Source: Flavobacteriaceae bacterium (lineage in GTDB: Bacteria > Bacteroidota > Bacteroidia > Flavobacteriales > Flavobacteriaceae). From it: a stretch of 64,000 nt of DNA. The stretch covers positions 1 to 64,000 of the forward strand of contig CANGIF010000014.1 of NCBI GenBank assembly GCA_947453885.1. Reading direction: 5' to 3'. Under the pieces are notes generated by a model that worked only from the letters and a program-made list of their open reading frames with translations, was not told where the DNA came from and searched no databases. Made by a program: the position numbers and the translations under genes. Below are positions 1 through 9,092 of this stretch, piece after piece. Within the stretch, counting starts at the first letter, position 1; each line of letters opens with the position of its first letter.

Positions 1-39
1 GATAGAAAGAAAATAAAATATCCAAAATTATGGAGCTAA
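1..39 (+). CDS. cas1: C-terminal end of Cas1 (partial)
   Basis: The window opens inside an open frame whose last twelve codons read DRKKIKYPKLWS before a stop. The stop overlaps the start of cas2 by several bases. In type II systems cas1 lies directly upstream of cas2 with this kind of overlap, so I infer that this is the Cas1 integrase C terminus. The catalytic part lies outside the window, so identity rests mainly on position. Confidence 0.6.
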   Translation, partial: DRKKIKYPKLWS

Positions 40-359
40 ACGGATACCGAATTATGTGGCTATTTGTATTTTTTGACTTACCGACAGAAACAAAGAAAGA
101 CAAAAAAAATGCGTCTGGATTTAGAAACAACTTGCTAAAAGATGGTTTCAGCATGATGCAATATTCTGTTTATGTGCGCCATTGTGCCAGTAGCGAAAGT
201 GCCGATGTCCACGAAAAACGAATACACCGATTGTTACCGCCCTTGGGCAAAGTAAGTGTCTTACGAATAACCGACAAACAGTTTGGCAATATCCTCAACT
301 TTTGGGGCAAAGCCGAAGTGCCTTCAGCGCCACAACCCACACAATTAGAATTGTTTTAA
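30..359 (+). CDS. cas2: CRISPR-associated endoribonuclease Cas2 (type II)
   Basis: A 109-residue protein, normal for Cas2. The N-terminal beta strand WLFVFFDLP carries the conserved aspartate (about residue 16), followed by the ferredoxin-like fold pattern of Cas2 (KDGFSMMQYSVYVR, then PPLGKVSVLRITDKQF). Cas2 bridges two Cas1 dimers in the integrase that adds spacers. It overlaps the upstream cas1 end, so the two are translationally coupled. It reads toward the array, and its 3' end overlaps the 3' end of the convergent toxin gene by a few bases. In most flavobacterial II-C loci cas9-cas1-cas2 form one operon. Here cas9 is on the far side of the array and on the other strand, an unusual split. 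Confidence 0.93.
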   Translation: MELNGYRIMWLFVFFDLPTETKKDKKNASGFRNNLLKDGFSMMQYSVYVRHCASSESADVHEKRIHRLLPPLGKVSVLRITDKQFGNILNFWGKAEVPSAPQPTQLELF

Positions 360-643
360 TCAAATAAAGGTTCTTGACGATTGTCCCAAAAATATAAGAG
401 TATTAAATCTTGTTTATTTATTTGGTAATAGAAAGCAGTTTTCTTGCTTACAAAAGCTATTCTAACGTTTTTTAGAAAAGGAACCGTTTTAAACATTTCG
501 GGGTTTTGGGCAACTTGTCGTAGTACTTTTTCAACCTTTTCTAAAAATTCATCGGCTATCGTTGCGCCAAATCGATATTCTACACGATCAAAAAGATGTT
601 GCAAAGTTAGTTTAGCATTGTCTGTTAAAACAATATGAAGCAT
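356..643 (-). CDS. RelE/ParE-family toxin of a type II toxin-antitoxin pair
   Basis: A 95-residue basic protein with the RelE/ParE pattern: N-terminal strand (MLHIVLTDNA), two helices (LTLQHLFDRVEYRFG and ADEFLEKVEKVLRQV), then a beta sheet ending in FYYQINKQDLILLYFWDNRQEP. Family members are ribosome-dependent mRNA interferases or gyrase poisons; the sequence does not decide between them. Its ATG overlaps the stop of the upstream antitoxin gene (TAATG), as in a coupled toxin-antitoxin operon. It lies between cas2 and the CRISPR array and reads in the same direction as the array, so array read-through could enter it. The 3' end overlaps cas2. Confidence 0.8.
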   Translation of the reverse strand: MLHIVLTDNAKLTLQHLFDRVEYRFGATIADEFLEKVEKVLRQVAQNPEMFKTVPFLKNVRIAFVSKKTAFYYQINKQDLILLYFWDNRQEPLFD

Positions 644-852
644 TATTTTCTGTGTTTTCGGGCTAACAATTCTTCTTTAACCACATCAAAATCAGTATAT
701 TTTCCTTGATTGTATTGCTCTTGACTTTCTTCAACTGTGCATTTAACTTCATCGGGTAGTTCATCATCAAAAGAAATAGTTGCTTTTAAAGCCACTGCAA
801 TTTCAATTAAAAGACCTTTATATTGTTCGCTAGTTTCAATGACTACTTTCAT
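643..852 (-). CDS. Antitoxin partner of the RelE/ParE toxin
   Basis: A 69-residue acidic protein (start chosen at MKVVIETSEQ). It overlaps the toxin start by one base in a TAATG junction. The C-terminal half (VEESQEQYNQGKYTDFDVVKEELLARK) resembles the toxin-wrapping tail of flavobacterial addiction antitoxins, with the YNQGKYTDFD segment seen in many of them. I see no clear DNA-binding domain. Inferred role: neutralise the toxin and autoregulate. An in-frame upstream start at 918 is possible, but the extension is not typical. Confidence 0.75.
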   Translation of the reverse strand: MKVVIETSEQYKGLLIEIAVALKATISFDDELPDEVKCTVEESQEQYNQGKYTDFDVVKEELLARKHRK

Positions 853-1005
853 TAGTAAATAATTTAAGCAAATATACTGTTTTTTGGAAAAATGGTTACA
901 AACAAAAAAATGCTTCAATCTTGCTTTATCAGGGCAAAAAAGAAGCCTTTTTTATTACGATATCCTCTTTTATTCTCTTGAATACTAGAAGCTAACAGCG
1001 CAACT

Positions 1006-4000
1006 AATATCGTGTTCTCTAATCTTTAATCAAACCACAACGCTTAATTCTTTTAAACTATTGTCGTCAAAAATATCGTGTTCTCTAATCTTTAATCAAA
1101 CCACAACAGTTGACCGATTTAATACCTATTAAAGCGGAATATCGTGTTCTCTAATCTTTAATCAAACCACAACTTTGCAAGTGATTTTAACACTGTCGTT
1201 CAAAATATCGTGTTCTCTAATCTTTAATCAAACCACAACAAATTGTAGATCCAACAGGAAACAACCCTAAATATCGTGTTCTCTAATCTTTAATCAAACC
1301 ACAACGTCTGCTAGTAATATTTGTGAAGAAGTACCAATATCGTGTTCTCTAATCTTTAATCAAACCACAACTGTTCACGATGGCGGAGAAACTTCTAAAT
1401 GAATATCGTGTTCTCTAATCTTTAATCAAACCACAACTTCCGAATACTTCACCATATGGTGTTGGAAAATATCGTGTTCTCTAATCTTTAATCAAACCAC
1501 AACTTCATATCTACGGTTTAACGTCATAAACATAATATCGTGTTCTCTAATCTTTAATCAAACCACAACTAGTACCTTGTCCTGCTCCTATTGCTCCCAA
1601 ATATCGTGTTCTCTAATCTTTAATCAAACCACAACCCACTTAACGCAACTCTATTCAACATCATGAATATCGTGTTCTCTAATCTTTAATCAAACCACAA
1701 CAATCATTTGGTAAGGAATACCCATATCAACAATATCGTGTTCTCTAATCTTTAATCAAACCACAACCCACTTAGTGCTATTTGATTAAGCATTAAAATA
1801 TCGTGTTCTCTAATCTTTAATCAAACCACAACGTCTAATTTTTCTAGCCAAAGTTTTTCTTTAATATCGTGTTCTCTAATCTTTAATCAAACCACAACTA
1901 AATTGCCTCAAACTCATTATAAGGGTTAAATATCGTGTTCTCTAATCTTTAATCAAACCACAACAGAAATCTTGGTCGCGTGTACCTGCACTTTAATATC
2001 GTGTTCTCTAATCTTTAATCAAACCACAACTTAATGGTCTGCCAGCATTAAAGCCATGAGAATATCGTGTTCTCTAATCTTTAATCAAACCACAACACTC
2101 CTTGAACCATTCCGTTCCATTGTTGAATATCGTGTTCTCTAATCTTTAATCAAACCACAACATCATTTGTTTTCTAATTTAAATTGACTATAATATCGTG
2201 TTCTCTAATCTTTAATCAAACCACAACAAGCATAAACAACCACATGGTCATTAACATAATATCGTGTTCTCTAATCTTTAATCAAACCACAACCCGCTTA
2301 GTGCTATTTGATTAAGCATTAGAAATATCGTGTTCTCTAATCTTTAATCAAACCACAACCCTGATCGTTATGTAGTTTCAAATATGGCTAATATCGTGTT
2401 CTCTAATCTTTAATCAAACCACAACTAGGGTTAAAGTAAGTTGAAAACTCAAATGTAATATCGTGTTCTCTAATCTTTAATCAAACCACAACAGTAAGTT
2501 CCGTTGACCTTCCAAATGTCAAAATATCGTGTTCTCTAATCTTTAATCAAACCACAACAGGTTTTGAATGTTCCTAACCGTTCAGGTAAATATCGTGTTC
2601 TCTAATCTTTAATCAAACCACAACGGTTCAAGTCCACAAACTCAATTTCAGGAAATATCGTGTTCTCTAATCTTTAATCAAACCACAACATTATAGGAGT
2701 TATATAACTTCTTTAAGTTAATATCGTGTTCTCTAATCTTTAATCAAACCACAACCATCATTGTAGGGCTGTTTAATGTTTTTAAAATATCGTGTTCTCT
2801 AATCTTTAATCAAACCACAACGCTACTTTTGAATGTACTTTGTGAGATTGAATATCGTGTTCTCTAATCTTTAATCAAACCACAACCGTTACTCCCCAGT
2901 ATTGCGACACACAAATAATATCGTGTTCTCTAATCTTTAATCAAACCACAACGAGTCTAAATCTTAATAGTTTAACTCCACCAATATCGTGTTCTCTAAT
3001 CTTTAATCAAACCACAACTGGTTTGCTCCAATTCGCTCTCCAATTTTTAATATCGTGTTCTCTAATCTTTAATCAAACCACAACTTTATATTCTATTGTA
3101 TTTATTTTTTTATTAATATCGTGTTCTCTAATCTTTAATCAAACCACAACATGTGGTTGGTATAAATGAAATCGACCAACAATATCGTGTTCTCTAATCT
3201 TTAATCAAACCACAACATAATCTATACTATTCTTCCTCCTGTTATAAATATCGTGTTCTCTAATCTTTAATCAAACCACAACAGGTTAAAGGTTTATTTA
3301 TACCTACAATGCAATATCGTGTTCTCTAATCTTTAATCAAACCACAACGTATCTTACTTTATCCCAATTTTTCTGGTTAATATCGTGTTCTCTAATCTTT
3401 AATCAAACCACAACCTTGCACAATTACAGCCTCTTGAATATTATAATATCGTGTTCTCTAATCTTTAATCAAACCACAACATATCTTATTTTATCCCAAT
3501 TTTTTTCATTAATATCGTGTTCTCTAATCTTTAATCAAACCACAACTAAGCGAAAGCGAAATTGAAGATTTTATTAATATCGTGTTCTCTAATCTTTAAT
3601 CAAACCACAACGAGCATTGTAGAGGTTGCAAAAATTAGCTAAATATCGTGTTCTCTAATCTTTAATCAAACCACAACATGTAGGAAAGTCGGCTTTATTA
3701 TCTTGCAAATATCGTGTTCTCTAATCTTTAATCAAACCACAACTTCGGCAACATTTGTATAAAGCCATTATAAATATCGTGTTCTCTAATCTTTAATCAA
3801 ACCACAACTTGAAATTCTAAACGCCAAACATAATTTGAATATCGTGTTCTCTAATCTTTAATCAAACCACAACATGCAATGCGTAAAACTTTAAAAGATG
3901 AGGAATATCGTGTTCTCTAATCTTTAATCAAACCACAACTAGCTCCTTTATTTACGCGATCATTTTACAAATATCGTGTTCTCTAATCTTTAATCAAACC

Positions 4001-4466
4001 ACAACTATTTGTTGTTTTTATGGAATTTTTCTTCAAATATCGTGTTCTCTAATCTTTAATCAAACCACAACCCAAGTACAATGGTCAATTGCAGGCTTGA
4101 AAATATCGTGTTCTCTAATCTTTAATCAAACCACAACTACCAGATACCGTCAATTAAAGTTAATTGAAATATCGTGTTCTCTAATCTTTAATCAAACCAC
4201 AACTAAATAGCACGGGATTCATTAACTGAATCTAATATCGTGTTCTCTAATCTTTAATCAAACCACAACGGTATTGGCTCGGTTCCACCGTCTTTAACTA
4301 ATATCGTGTTCTCTAATCTTTAATCAAACCACAACTACTAGACAACCAGTACCAAATTTTAGAGAATATCGTGTTCTCTAATCTTTAATCAAACCACAAC
4401 GACAATGATTACATTAACAATATCAATATCAATATCGTGTTCTCTAATCTTTAATCAAACCACAAC
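1006..4466 (-). CRISPR. CRISPR array, 53 identical 36-bp repeats, 52 spacers (type II-C)
   Basis: By eye there are 53 copies of one 36-bp repeat (plus strand begins AATATCGTGTTCTCTAATC and ends CAAACCACAAC) separated by 52 spacers of 29-31 bp. No repeat degeneracy is visible at either end. On the minus strand the repeat begins GTTGTGGTTTG, the usual type II orientation, and it matches the anti-repeat of the tracrRNA at 8.6 kb. crRNAs therefore read right to left and the leader-proximal (newest) end is near 4466. Several spacers are variants of one another: the spacers at about 1669, 1800 and 2323, and the pair near 3347 and 3479. This points to repeated sampling of related phages. Confidence 0.98.
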
Positions 4467-4575
4467 AGTCAGTTACTGCATCTTTTGCAAGGCAGATGCC
4501 ATAACTTCCAGTTGTGGTTTGGCTGTTTAAGATAATCGTTTTATGTCAATGAACTTTTGTTTGTTTTTTTTACAA
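4456..4575 (-). promoter_or_regulatory. CRISPR leader-side region with long inverted repeat
   Basis: This segment lies between the nuclease gene and the first transcribed repeat and so occupies the leader position. On the plus strand, positions 4511-4521 read GTTGTGGTTTG, an 11-bp inverted copy of the end of the adjacent repeat (4456-4466). Between the two arms is a second hairpin (4470-4505; AGTTA/TAACT and GCATCT/AGATGC). In a minus-strand transcript an anti-repeat-like stretch would precede and could sequester the first repeat. I see no clear TAnnTTTG promoter here. Confidence 0.6.
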
Positions 4576-5133
4576 TCACTTATAAATTGAAAACTGAGTT
4601 TTTCTAACCAATTCTTTTGCTTTCAAAACATCAATATTACCAAAATTAGACACATAATTTTTATAAATATGGGATCTAAAAATCATTGGAGTAACTTTTT
4701 CTTTTTTCACTTCATTAAAAACGGCAATGTATCCCATTGAAATCAACAATGGCTTTTCTTTTAATGTTGGAAATTTTTTTTTAAATTCCTCTTTTACCAT
4801 TTTACCCAATTGATAATATAATTTTAAATCTACATCATTTAATTCTATTACATCTTCAATCACTATTGAACTTTTTACTTGTATCAACATGATATGATAA
4901 AATTTTTGCCTTTTACAGATGGCATAAACATCAGCAGGAGATTGACTCCCTTTAGACAAATACACTTCATATTCTGGTTTTATTTCTTTAATATTTTTTA
5001 CCACTTCTTTTTCTGCCCAATCTCCCATTATTCTGTTGGCTGGTATGGCTAAACCTAATTGATCAATGATAGAAGGCTTTTCATTCCTCCATTTAGAAAC
5101 AATTGAATCAACAAATTCTTTAAAATCTTTCAT
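4576..5133 (-). CDS. Putative PD-(D/E)XK-fold nuclease linked to cas9
   Basis: A 185-residue protein starting 2 bp after the cas9 stop, so probably cotranscribed with it. I do not recognise it as a named Cas protein. Visible motifs fit a restriction-endonuclease-like core: an early helix with GDWAEKEV (E41), then SPADVYAI with D68, then a hydrophobic strand ending in IQVKSS (Q85, K87). This is the D...QxK variant of the PD-(D/E)XK active site. A further strand (LLISMGYIAVF) and a lysine-rich C terminus follow. It lacks the four iron-sulfur cysteines of Cas4. Possible roles are spacer processing, accessory interference, or an unrelated defence nuclease inserted here; fold assignment is inference from motifs. 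Confidence 0.6.
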   Translation of the reverse strand: MKDFKEFVDSIVSKWRNEKPSIIDQLGLAIPANRIMGDWAEKEVVKNIKEIKPEYEVYLSKGSQSPADVYAICKRQKFYHIMLIQVKSSIVIEDVIELNDVDLKLYYQLGKMVKEEFKKKFPTLKEKPLLISMGYIAVFNEVKKEKVTPMIFRSHIYKNYVSNFGNIDVLKAKELVRKTQFSIYK

Positions 5134-5135
5134 AA

Positions 5136-8100
5136 TTAAACTTTTTGTATTTTCCCTGATACAGAAATTTTTACTTTTATTGGGTTAAATGTAAACCATC
5201 CAGTTTTACCCTCGCCAAATCCTCTAATCTGTCTATAATCATCATCTGTAACTGTTGATGATTTATGTTTTCTGAAAAAATAGTCTCCCGAGGTTAATTT
5301 CTGAACTCTATATAAATTTTCATTTAATACATCATAATCTAAATTATCCCAATTGATTTCATCTTCATTAAGTCCCAATAAAAACATATCATTAATATGT
5401 AAGGTTGAAACTATTTCTACACCTCTTATAGGTAATTTATATATTGACTCTCCAGTTCTTTTTCGTTCAACAACTGTCCAAAAGGTCACAACATCTTCTT
5501 TTAATTTTCCTAATTCATCTTTATAAATTAATACATGGTGATTATTACCAGGATTTACCCATTGATTTAAATTGCTTCCGACCTGAACAGCACCTCCAAT
5601 ATTTTCTTTAATTCTAACCTTTAAAATAGGAATTGGAGCACCTTTTTTATTTGGCAAGAATATTTGTGGTTGTTTTATACCATTATCATCTACAATAAAA
5701 TAAGTATTTAGAGGAACATTACCTTTTACAAATCCACCTAATTCTTGCACTCTTTTTAAAATTAGTAATTTTATTGTTTCATCAACAATTTTATTGATGT
5801 GTTTTTCAGTTTCTCTTGTATCGATAGGTTTTCTGACATGAAATGCATTTATACCATTAAAATCTCTTTTTCCAAAAACAGTTTCTAAGTGTAATTGTCC
5901 TCTTGCTGCAACACCAACATTTTTATATTTCACACCGTTTTTTTCTGTGGTGTGTGTTCTTACTGTTATTGTATTACTAATACGTTTGTGAGAAATCAAT
6001 ATTTTATCTACTGCTTTTTCGGCATCAAATCGAAACGTTTCCCAAGGCATTGGAAAATCTTTTAAATCATAGTTTCTATTATATCGATTCCATTTAGACA
6101 ACTCTTGCAAATAACTGGTTTTGCCACAAGCCATGACTAAAGCATCAATAGCATGGTGGCGGTGGTCTTCACGTGTTTTTGCATTTTCATCATTTAATAC
6201 CGTGTTCAATCCCCATTTTTGGCGCAAATTAGCGGTCATTTGTCCCGGCGACACCGCTACTTTATTACATATTTGCGATAAATATTCTTTCGCTTCTTTA
6301 CTAATGTATCTCGTATCATTCAATTGTCTTGAAGAAAAATCATCATCAAACTTTAGCTGTACAAATCGTTTGAATTTTTGATAAGCGTTAGGATATTCTC
6401 TTGTATCTGAAAATAATTTTAAAGCACGTTCTTTAATAGCAGACCAATTTGACTCATCACTGCCATAAAATTCAAAAGGGGTTTTATCTCCTTTTCTTCT
6501 GTTTTCATTAGCCCAACACAAAGTTTTATTATTAAAACTGTCATTTAAAGAACGGCTCCAAGGATGAATATGTTCTATTTGTATTTCACCAGTAAAAAGT
6601 TTATTTACAGGAATAGCAACACCCGTGTAAGGGCAAGTTTGTTTACATTCTTCCCAAAGTTTGAACTTTAAAATATTATCGTTAGTAACTCTAATGTATT
6701 TTTCAACCTCTGCTTTTATTCTATCATTCTCCCGTTCTAAACGCTTTTGATCTCTTCTTATTTTGTTTCGTTGTGATTTGGATATTTTTAAATCACGTGC
6801 CATTTCTACTTTAATTTCATCTAATTGTCCGTGTTCCTCAATTAACTCATTTACTAATTTTCGCAACTCAAACAAAGCAGTAATAACAATGGGGTTTCTT
6901 ATAGCTTGTATTTCTTTGTCAGCTGCTGCGCCAACTGGCAATTTATCAAGCAATTCTTTTACATCTATAGTAGCCGAATGATGATACAATTTTTTCAATT
7001 GTTTATCATTTAAACCAAATTCTTTACGCAACAATTCTTTAATAGTATCTATAAAACCACCCGATATTTTAGACCTAACAATGTCATATACATTATCAAT
7101 AACATCCAATTGTTTTTGATTGTTTTCAGCAGTATCATTTTGCCATTTGTCACCAAAAACATTTTTAATACCCGCCATTACTACTGCCACATCATAAGTA
7201 TAACCTTGTTGTAAAAAAGGCAAAATAGTACCTATCGCTTTTCTACTCATACTGGCATAACCGTCTTTTACATTAAATTTAGAAATAGCTTCGGCTTGTT
7301 CTTCATTGAAGTTCCAATTCGATAAAGCATACTCTTTGACATTAGATTTACTATCAAAAAAATAGAGCACATGCCAAATATCTTCTTGCTCTTTTTCTGA
7401 AAAGTCAAACCATTGTTTACCAAAAAACTTTTTATTAGATAAGTTAGATATAGTATGAGTGCCTACAATTTTATCATCATCTTTATAATTGAACTTAAAC
7501 TCGGCGCTTTCTTTTCCAATAGCTTTTCTAAGTTTTTTAAATTCTATTTTATCATGCGTTAGCAACTGTTCTATTAACTTACTTTTTTCATCTTGAGTGA
7601 TTTTTTTTCCATTATACTCAACAGTATTTACCCATTGATATATTCGGAACAACTCTACAGGAATAGCACTTATAGGACATTTTGTTTTGCTTGGTTCAAA
7701 AGAACAATTACCAACTAAATGTTTTTGAGAACGCAAAGGGCGTTGATGAAATAAAATTCCATCTTCTTTATAACCATCTTGTTTCCTACCACCAAATAAT
7801 TCTTTTAAATCATCATTTAAAACCGAATGAAATTGACTTTGTTTGTTCCAAATCAATTCAAATTCATCAACATACATTTTTCGAGTAGTATATCGGTTTC
7901 TGATTCTTTCCAAACCGTCTTGAAAAGGTTGGTTATCTTTTGGATAAATTTCATATAGGTAAGAACCTAATGTTTTACCTTCAATGCTTTCTAATGTATC
8001 ATCAATTCCGATTTTGCCTTCTTTAGCATTTCCTTTAAAGATAGCACCATCATCAGTGCCGCCTTTACGGCTATTGCTCAAAAATCCTCTGCGCTGTATT

Positions 8101-8510
8101 AAATGGTAAAATATTCTTCCTATTTCTTCCAAAGAAAGTTTTTCATGCAATGCTTTTTGACGCAATTCATAAGGATTCAAAGCAAACCAAGTTGCTAATT
8201 TTTCAGATGGAAATTGTTTGGTCTTTTTCCAATCTTCAAAATCTTTTGCATCTATTGGACACATTTTATTTTCAGAAAGTGCTTTTAGCAATACTTTCTT
8301 TCTTAATCTTCGTCTAAAAAATTGTCTTCTTACACCTCGTGCTCCTGTTCTACTGGCATTTTTAGAAATCTCTCCGTCTCCATCACCAAGATTCTCAACT
8401 CCCATTGGAAATATTCTACTTCCAATACCTAAAATCTTATTTAATTTATCATCAATTAATGCCCACCCAATACTATTTGTACCTAAATCCAATCCTAAAA
8501 TCTTTGCCAT
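5136..8510 (-). CDS. cas9: CRISPR-associated endonuclease Cas9 (type II-C)
   Basis: A 1124-residue protein, a typical II-C length. I chose the start at MAKILGLDLGTNSIGWAL because RuvC-I normally lies at the extreme N terminus; a longer in-frame start adds an unlikely leader. Catalytic residues look intact: RuvC-I D8, an arginine-rich bridge helix (RRQFFRRRLRKK), RuvC-II E569 in IKVEMARD, HNH H647 in IEHIHPWS with the later NENRRKGDKTP, and RuvC-III HHAIDALVMA with H786 and D789. A CxxxCPYTG motif precedes the HNH histidine. It cleaves DNA guided by crRNA and tracrRNA. The tracrRNA is divergent, about 90 bp upstream. Downstream it runs into the putative nuclease gene and then the array. It is separated from cas1-cas2 by the array. 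Confidence 0.97.
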   Translation of the reverse strand: MAKILGLDLGTNSIGWALIDDKLNKILGIGSRIFPMGVENLGDGDGEISKNASRTGARGVRRQFFRRRLRKKVLLKALSENKMCPIDAKDFEDWKKTKQFPSEKLATWFALNPYELRQKALHEKLSLEEIGRIFYHLIQRRGFLSNSRKGGTDDGAIFKGNAKEGKIGIDDTLESIEGKTLGSYLYEIYPKDNQPFQDGLERIRNRYTTRKMYVDEFELIWNKQSQFHSVLNDDLKELFGGRKQDGYKEDGILFHQRPLRSQKHLVGNCSFEPSKTKCPISAIPVELFRIYQWVNTVEYNGKKITQDEKSKLIEQLLTHDKIEFKKLRKAIGKESAEFKFNYKDDDKIVGTHTISNLSNKKFFGKQWFDFSEKEQEDIWHVLYFFDSKSNVKEYALSNWNFNEEQAEAISKFNVKDGYASMSRKAIGTILPFLQQGYTYDVAVVMAGIKNVFGDKWQNDTAENNQKQLDVIDNVYDIVRSKISGGFIDTIKELLRKEFGLNDKQLKKLYHHSATIDVKELLDKLPVGAAADKEIQAIRNPIVITALFELRKLVNELIEEHGQLDEIKVEMARDLKISKSQRNKIRRDQKRLERENDRIKAEVEKYIRVTNDNILKFKLWEECKQTCPYTGVAIPVNKLFTGEIQIEHIHPWSRSLNDSFNNKTLCWANENRRKGDKTPFEFYGSDESNWSAIKERALKLFSDTREYPNAYQKFKRFVQLKFDDDFSSRQLNDTRYISKEAKEYLSQICNKVAVSPGQMTANLRQKWGLNTVLNDENAKTREDHRHHAIDALVMACGKTSYLQELSKWNRYNRNYDLKDFPMPWETFRFDAEKAVDKILISHKRISNTITVRTHTTEKNGVKYKNVGVAARGQLHLETVFGKRDFNGINAFHVRKPIDTRETEKHINKIVDETIKLLILKRVQELGGFVKGNVPLNTYFIVDDNGIKQPQIFLPNKKGAPIPILKVRIKENIGGAVQVGSNLNQWVNPGNNHHVLIYKDELGKLKEDVVTFWTVVERKRTGESIYKLPIRGVEIVSTLHINDMFLLGLNEDEINWDNLDYDVLNENLYRVQKLTSGDYFFRKHKSSTVTDDDYRQIRGFGEGKTGWFTFNPIKVKISVSGKIQKV

Positions 8511-8587
8511 AACTTGTATTTTTAAAAAAGTATTTAAAACTATTAAAAAAAAGGATAGGTTTTTCAATTAGGTTACTAATTTTTAAA

Positions 8588-8595
8588 TATATTTG
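8588..8595 (+). promoter_or_regulatory. -7 promoter box for tracrRNA
   Basis: TATATTTG matches the Bacteroidota -7 consensus TAnnTTTG and sits 13 bp before the tracrRNA anti-repeat region. No clear TTG is seen at -33. The upstream stretch at 8545-8569 resembles one upstream of the structured RNA at 19.8 kb. Confidence 0.55.
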
Positions 8596-8600
8596 CTTTA

Positions 8601-8689
8601 GATTAAAATCTCTAATCTTAATCTTATCACAATAAGGCTATATGCCGTAGATGAAAATCTTTAGTCCTGCTTCGGTGGGACTTTTTTTT
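8601..8689 (+). ncRNA. tracrRNA
   Basis: The 5' part (about 8608-8631) contains TCTCTAATCTTAATC and ATCACAA, which matches the complement of the minus-strand repeat apart from a bulge region. It therefore forms the crRNA:tracrRNA duplex. After it come a small nexus-like hairpin (AAGGCTATATGCCG), a second element (GATGAAAATC) and an intrinsic terminator (AGTCC/GGACT around TTCG, then a run of T). This layout is standard for II-C tracrRNA. It is divergent from cas9. Exact ends are estimates from the promoter box and terminator. Confidence 0.88.
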
Positions 8690-8778
8690 ATCTAAATTTT
8701 CACAAACTATTTTATGGGTAAAAAAAGGGGAGGAAAAAAAGTAGTGTACTTTGAAAAAACCCAATGGGTATAAAAGCA

Positions 8779-8809
8779 AAAAAGCTATCCCAATTAAGGG
8801 AAAGCTTTT
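8779..8809 (-). terminator. Intrinsic terminator downstream of tRNA-Asp
   Basis: Stem AAAAGCT-TCCC / GGGA-AGCTTTT with an AATTAA loop. On the minus strand it is followed by a T-rich run, suiting termination of the tRNA-Asp transcript. A second hairpin (GATGCGC/GCGCATC, 8834-8856) lies between it and the tRNA. Confidence 0.6.
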
Positions 8810-8932
8810 CATTGGTCTAACTACTAAACCGTGATGCGCTTTACAAGGGCGCATCGAAAACAACACAACTTTCTTTGATGCTTTATTGGGGCAAAAAAGG
8901 TCTTCATTTCTGAAAACCTTTTCCCAATTTAG

Positions 8933-9006
8933 CGGTCTGGACGGGACTCGAACCCGCGACCCCATGCGTGACAGGCATGTATTCTAACCAACTGAACTAC
9001 CAAACC
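8933..9006 (-). tRNA. tRNA-Asp(GTC)
   Basis: A canonical 74-nt tRNA: acceptor GGTTTGG/CCAGACC, D arm GTTC..GAAT, anticodon loop CTGTCAC (GTC), T loop TTCGAGT and discriminator G73, which is usual for Asp. No CCA is encoded. It has a normal A37, unlike the tRNA-Asp copy in the 18-kb array, and is probably the housekeeping gene. Confidence 0.95.
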
Positions 9007-9092
9007 TCTGCTTTATTGCGGTTGCAAATATACTACTGATTTTTAATTTACCAAGTGTTTTTTGATAAAAAAAAGAATATTTTTTCATCAAA

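Noticed and set aside
4470..4526. tracrRNA on the leader side of the array
   Set aside because: Only 11 bp of anti-repeat and no terminator. The RNA at 8601-8689 has a long anti-repeat, nexus hairpin and terminator, so it is the real tracrRNA.
8510..8567. Upstream in-frame start of cas9
   Set aside because: It would place about 19 non-conserved residues before RuvC-I; family members start right at the RuvC-I strand.
8627..8965. A 112-codon frame on the minus strand
   Set aside because: It runs antisense through the tracrRNA and across the tRNA-Asp gene; its sequence is a by-product of these RNAs.
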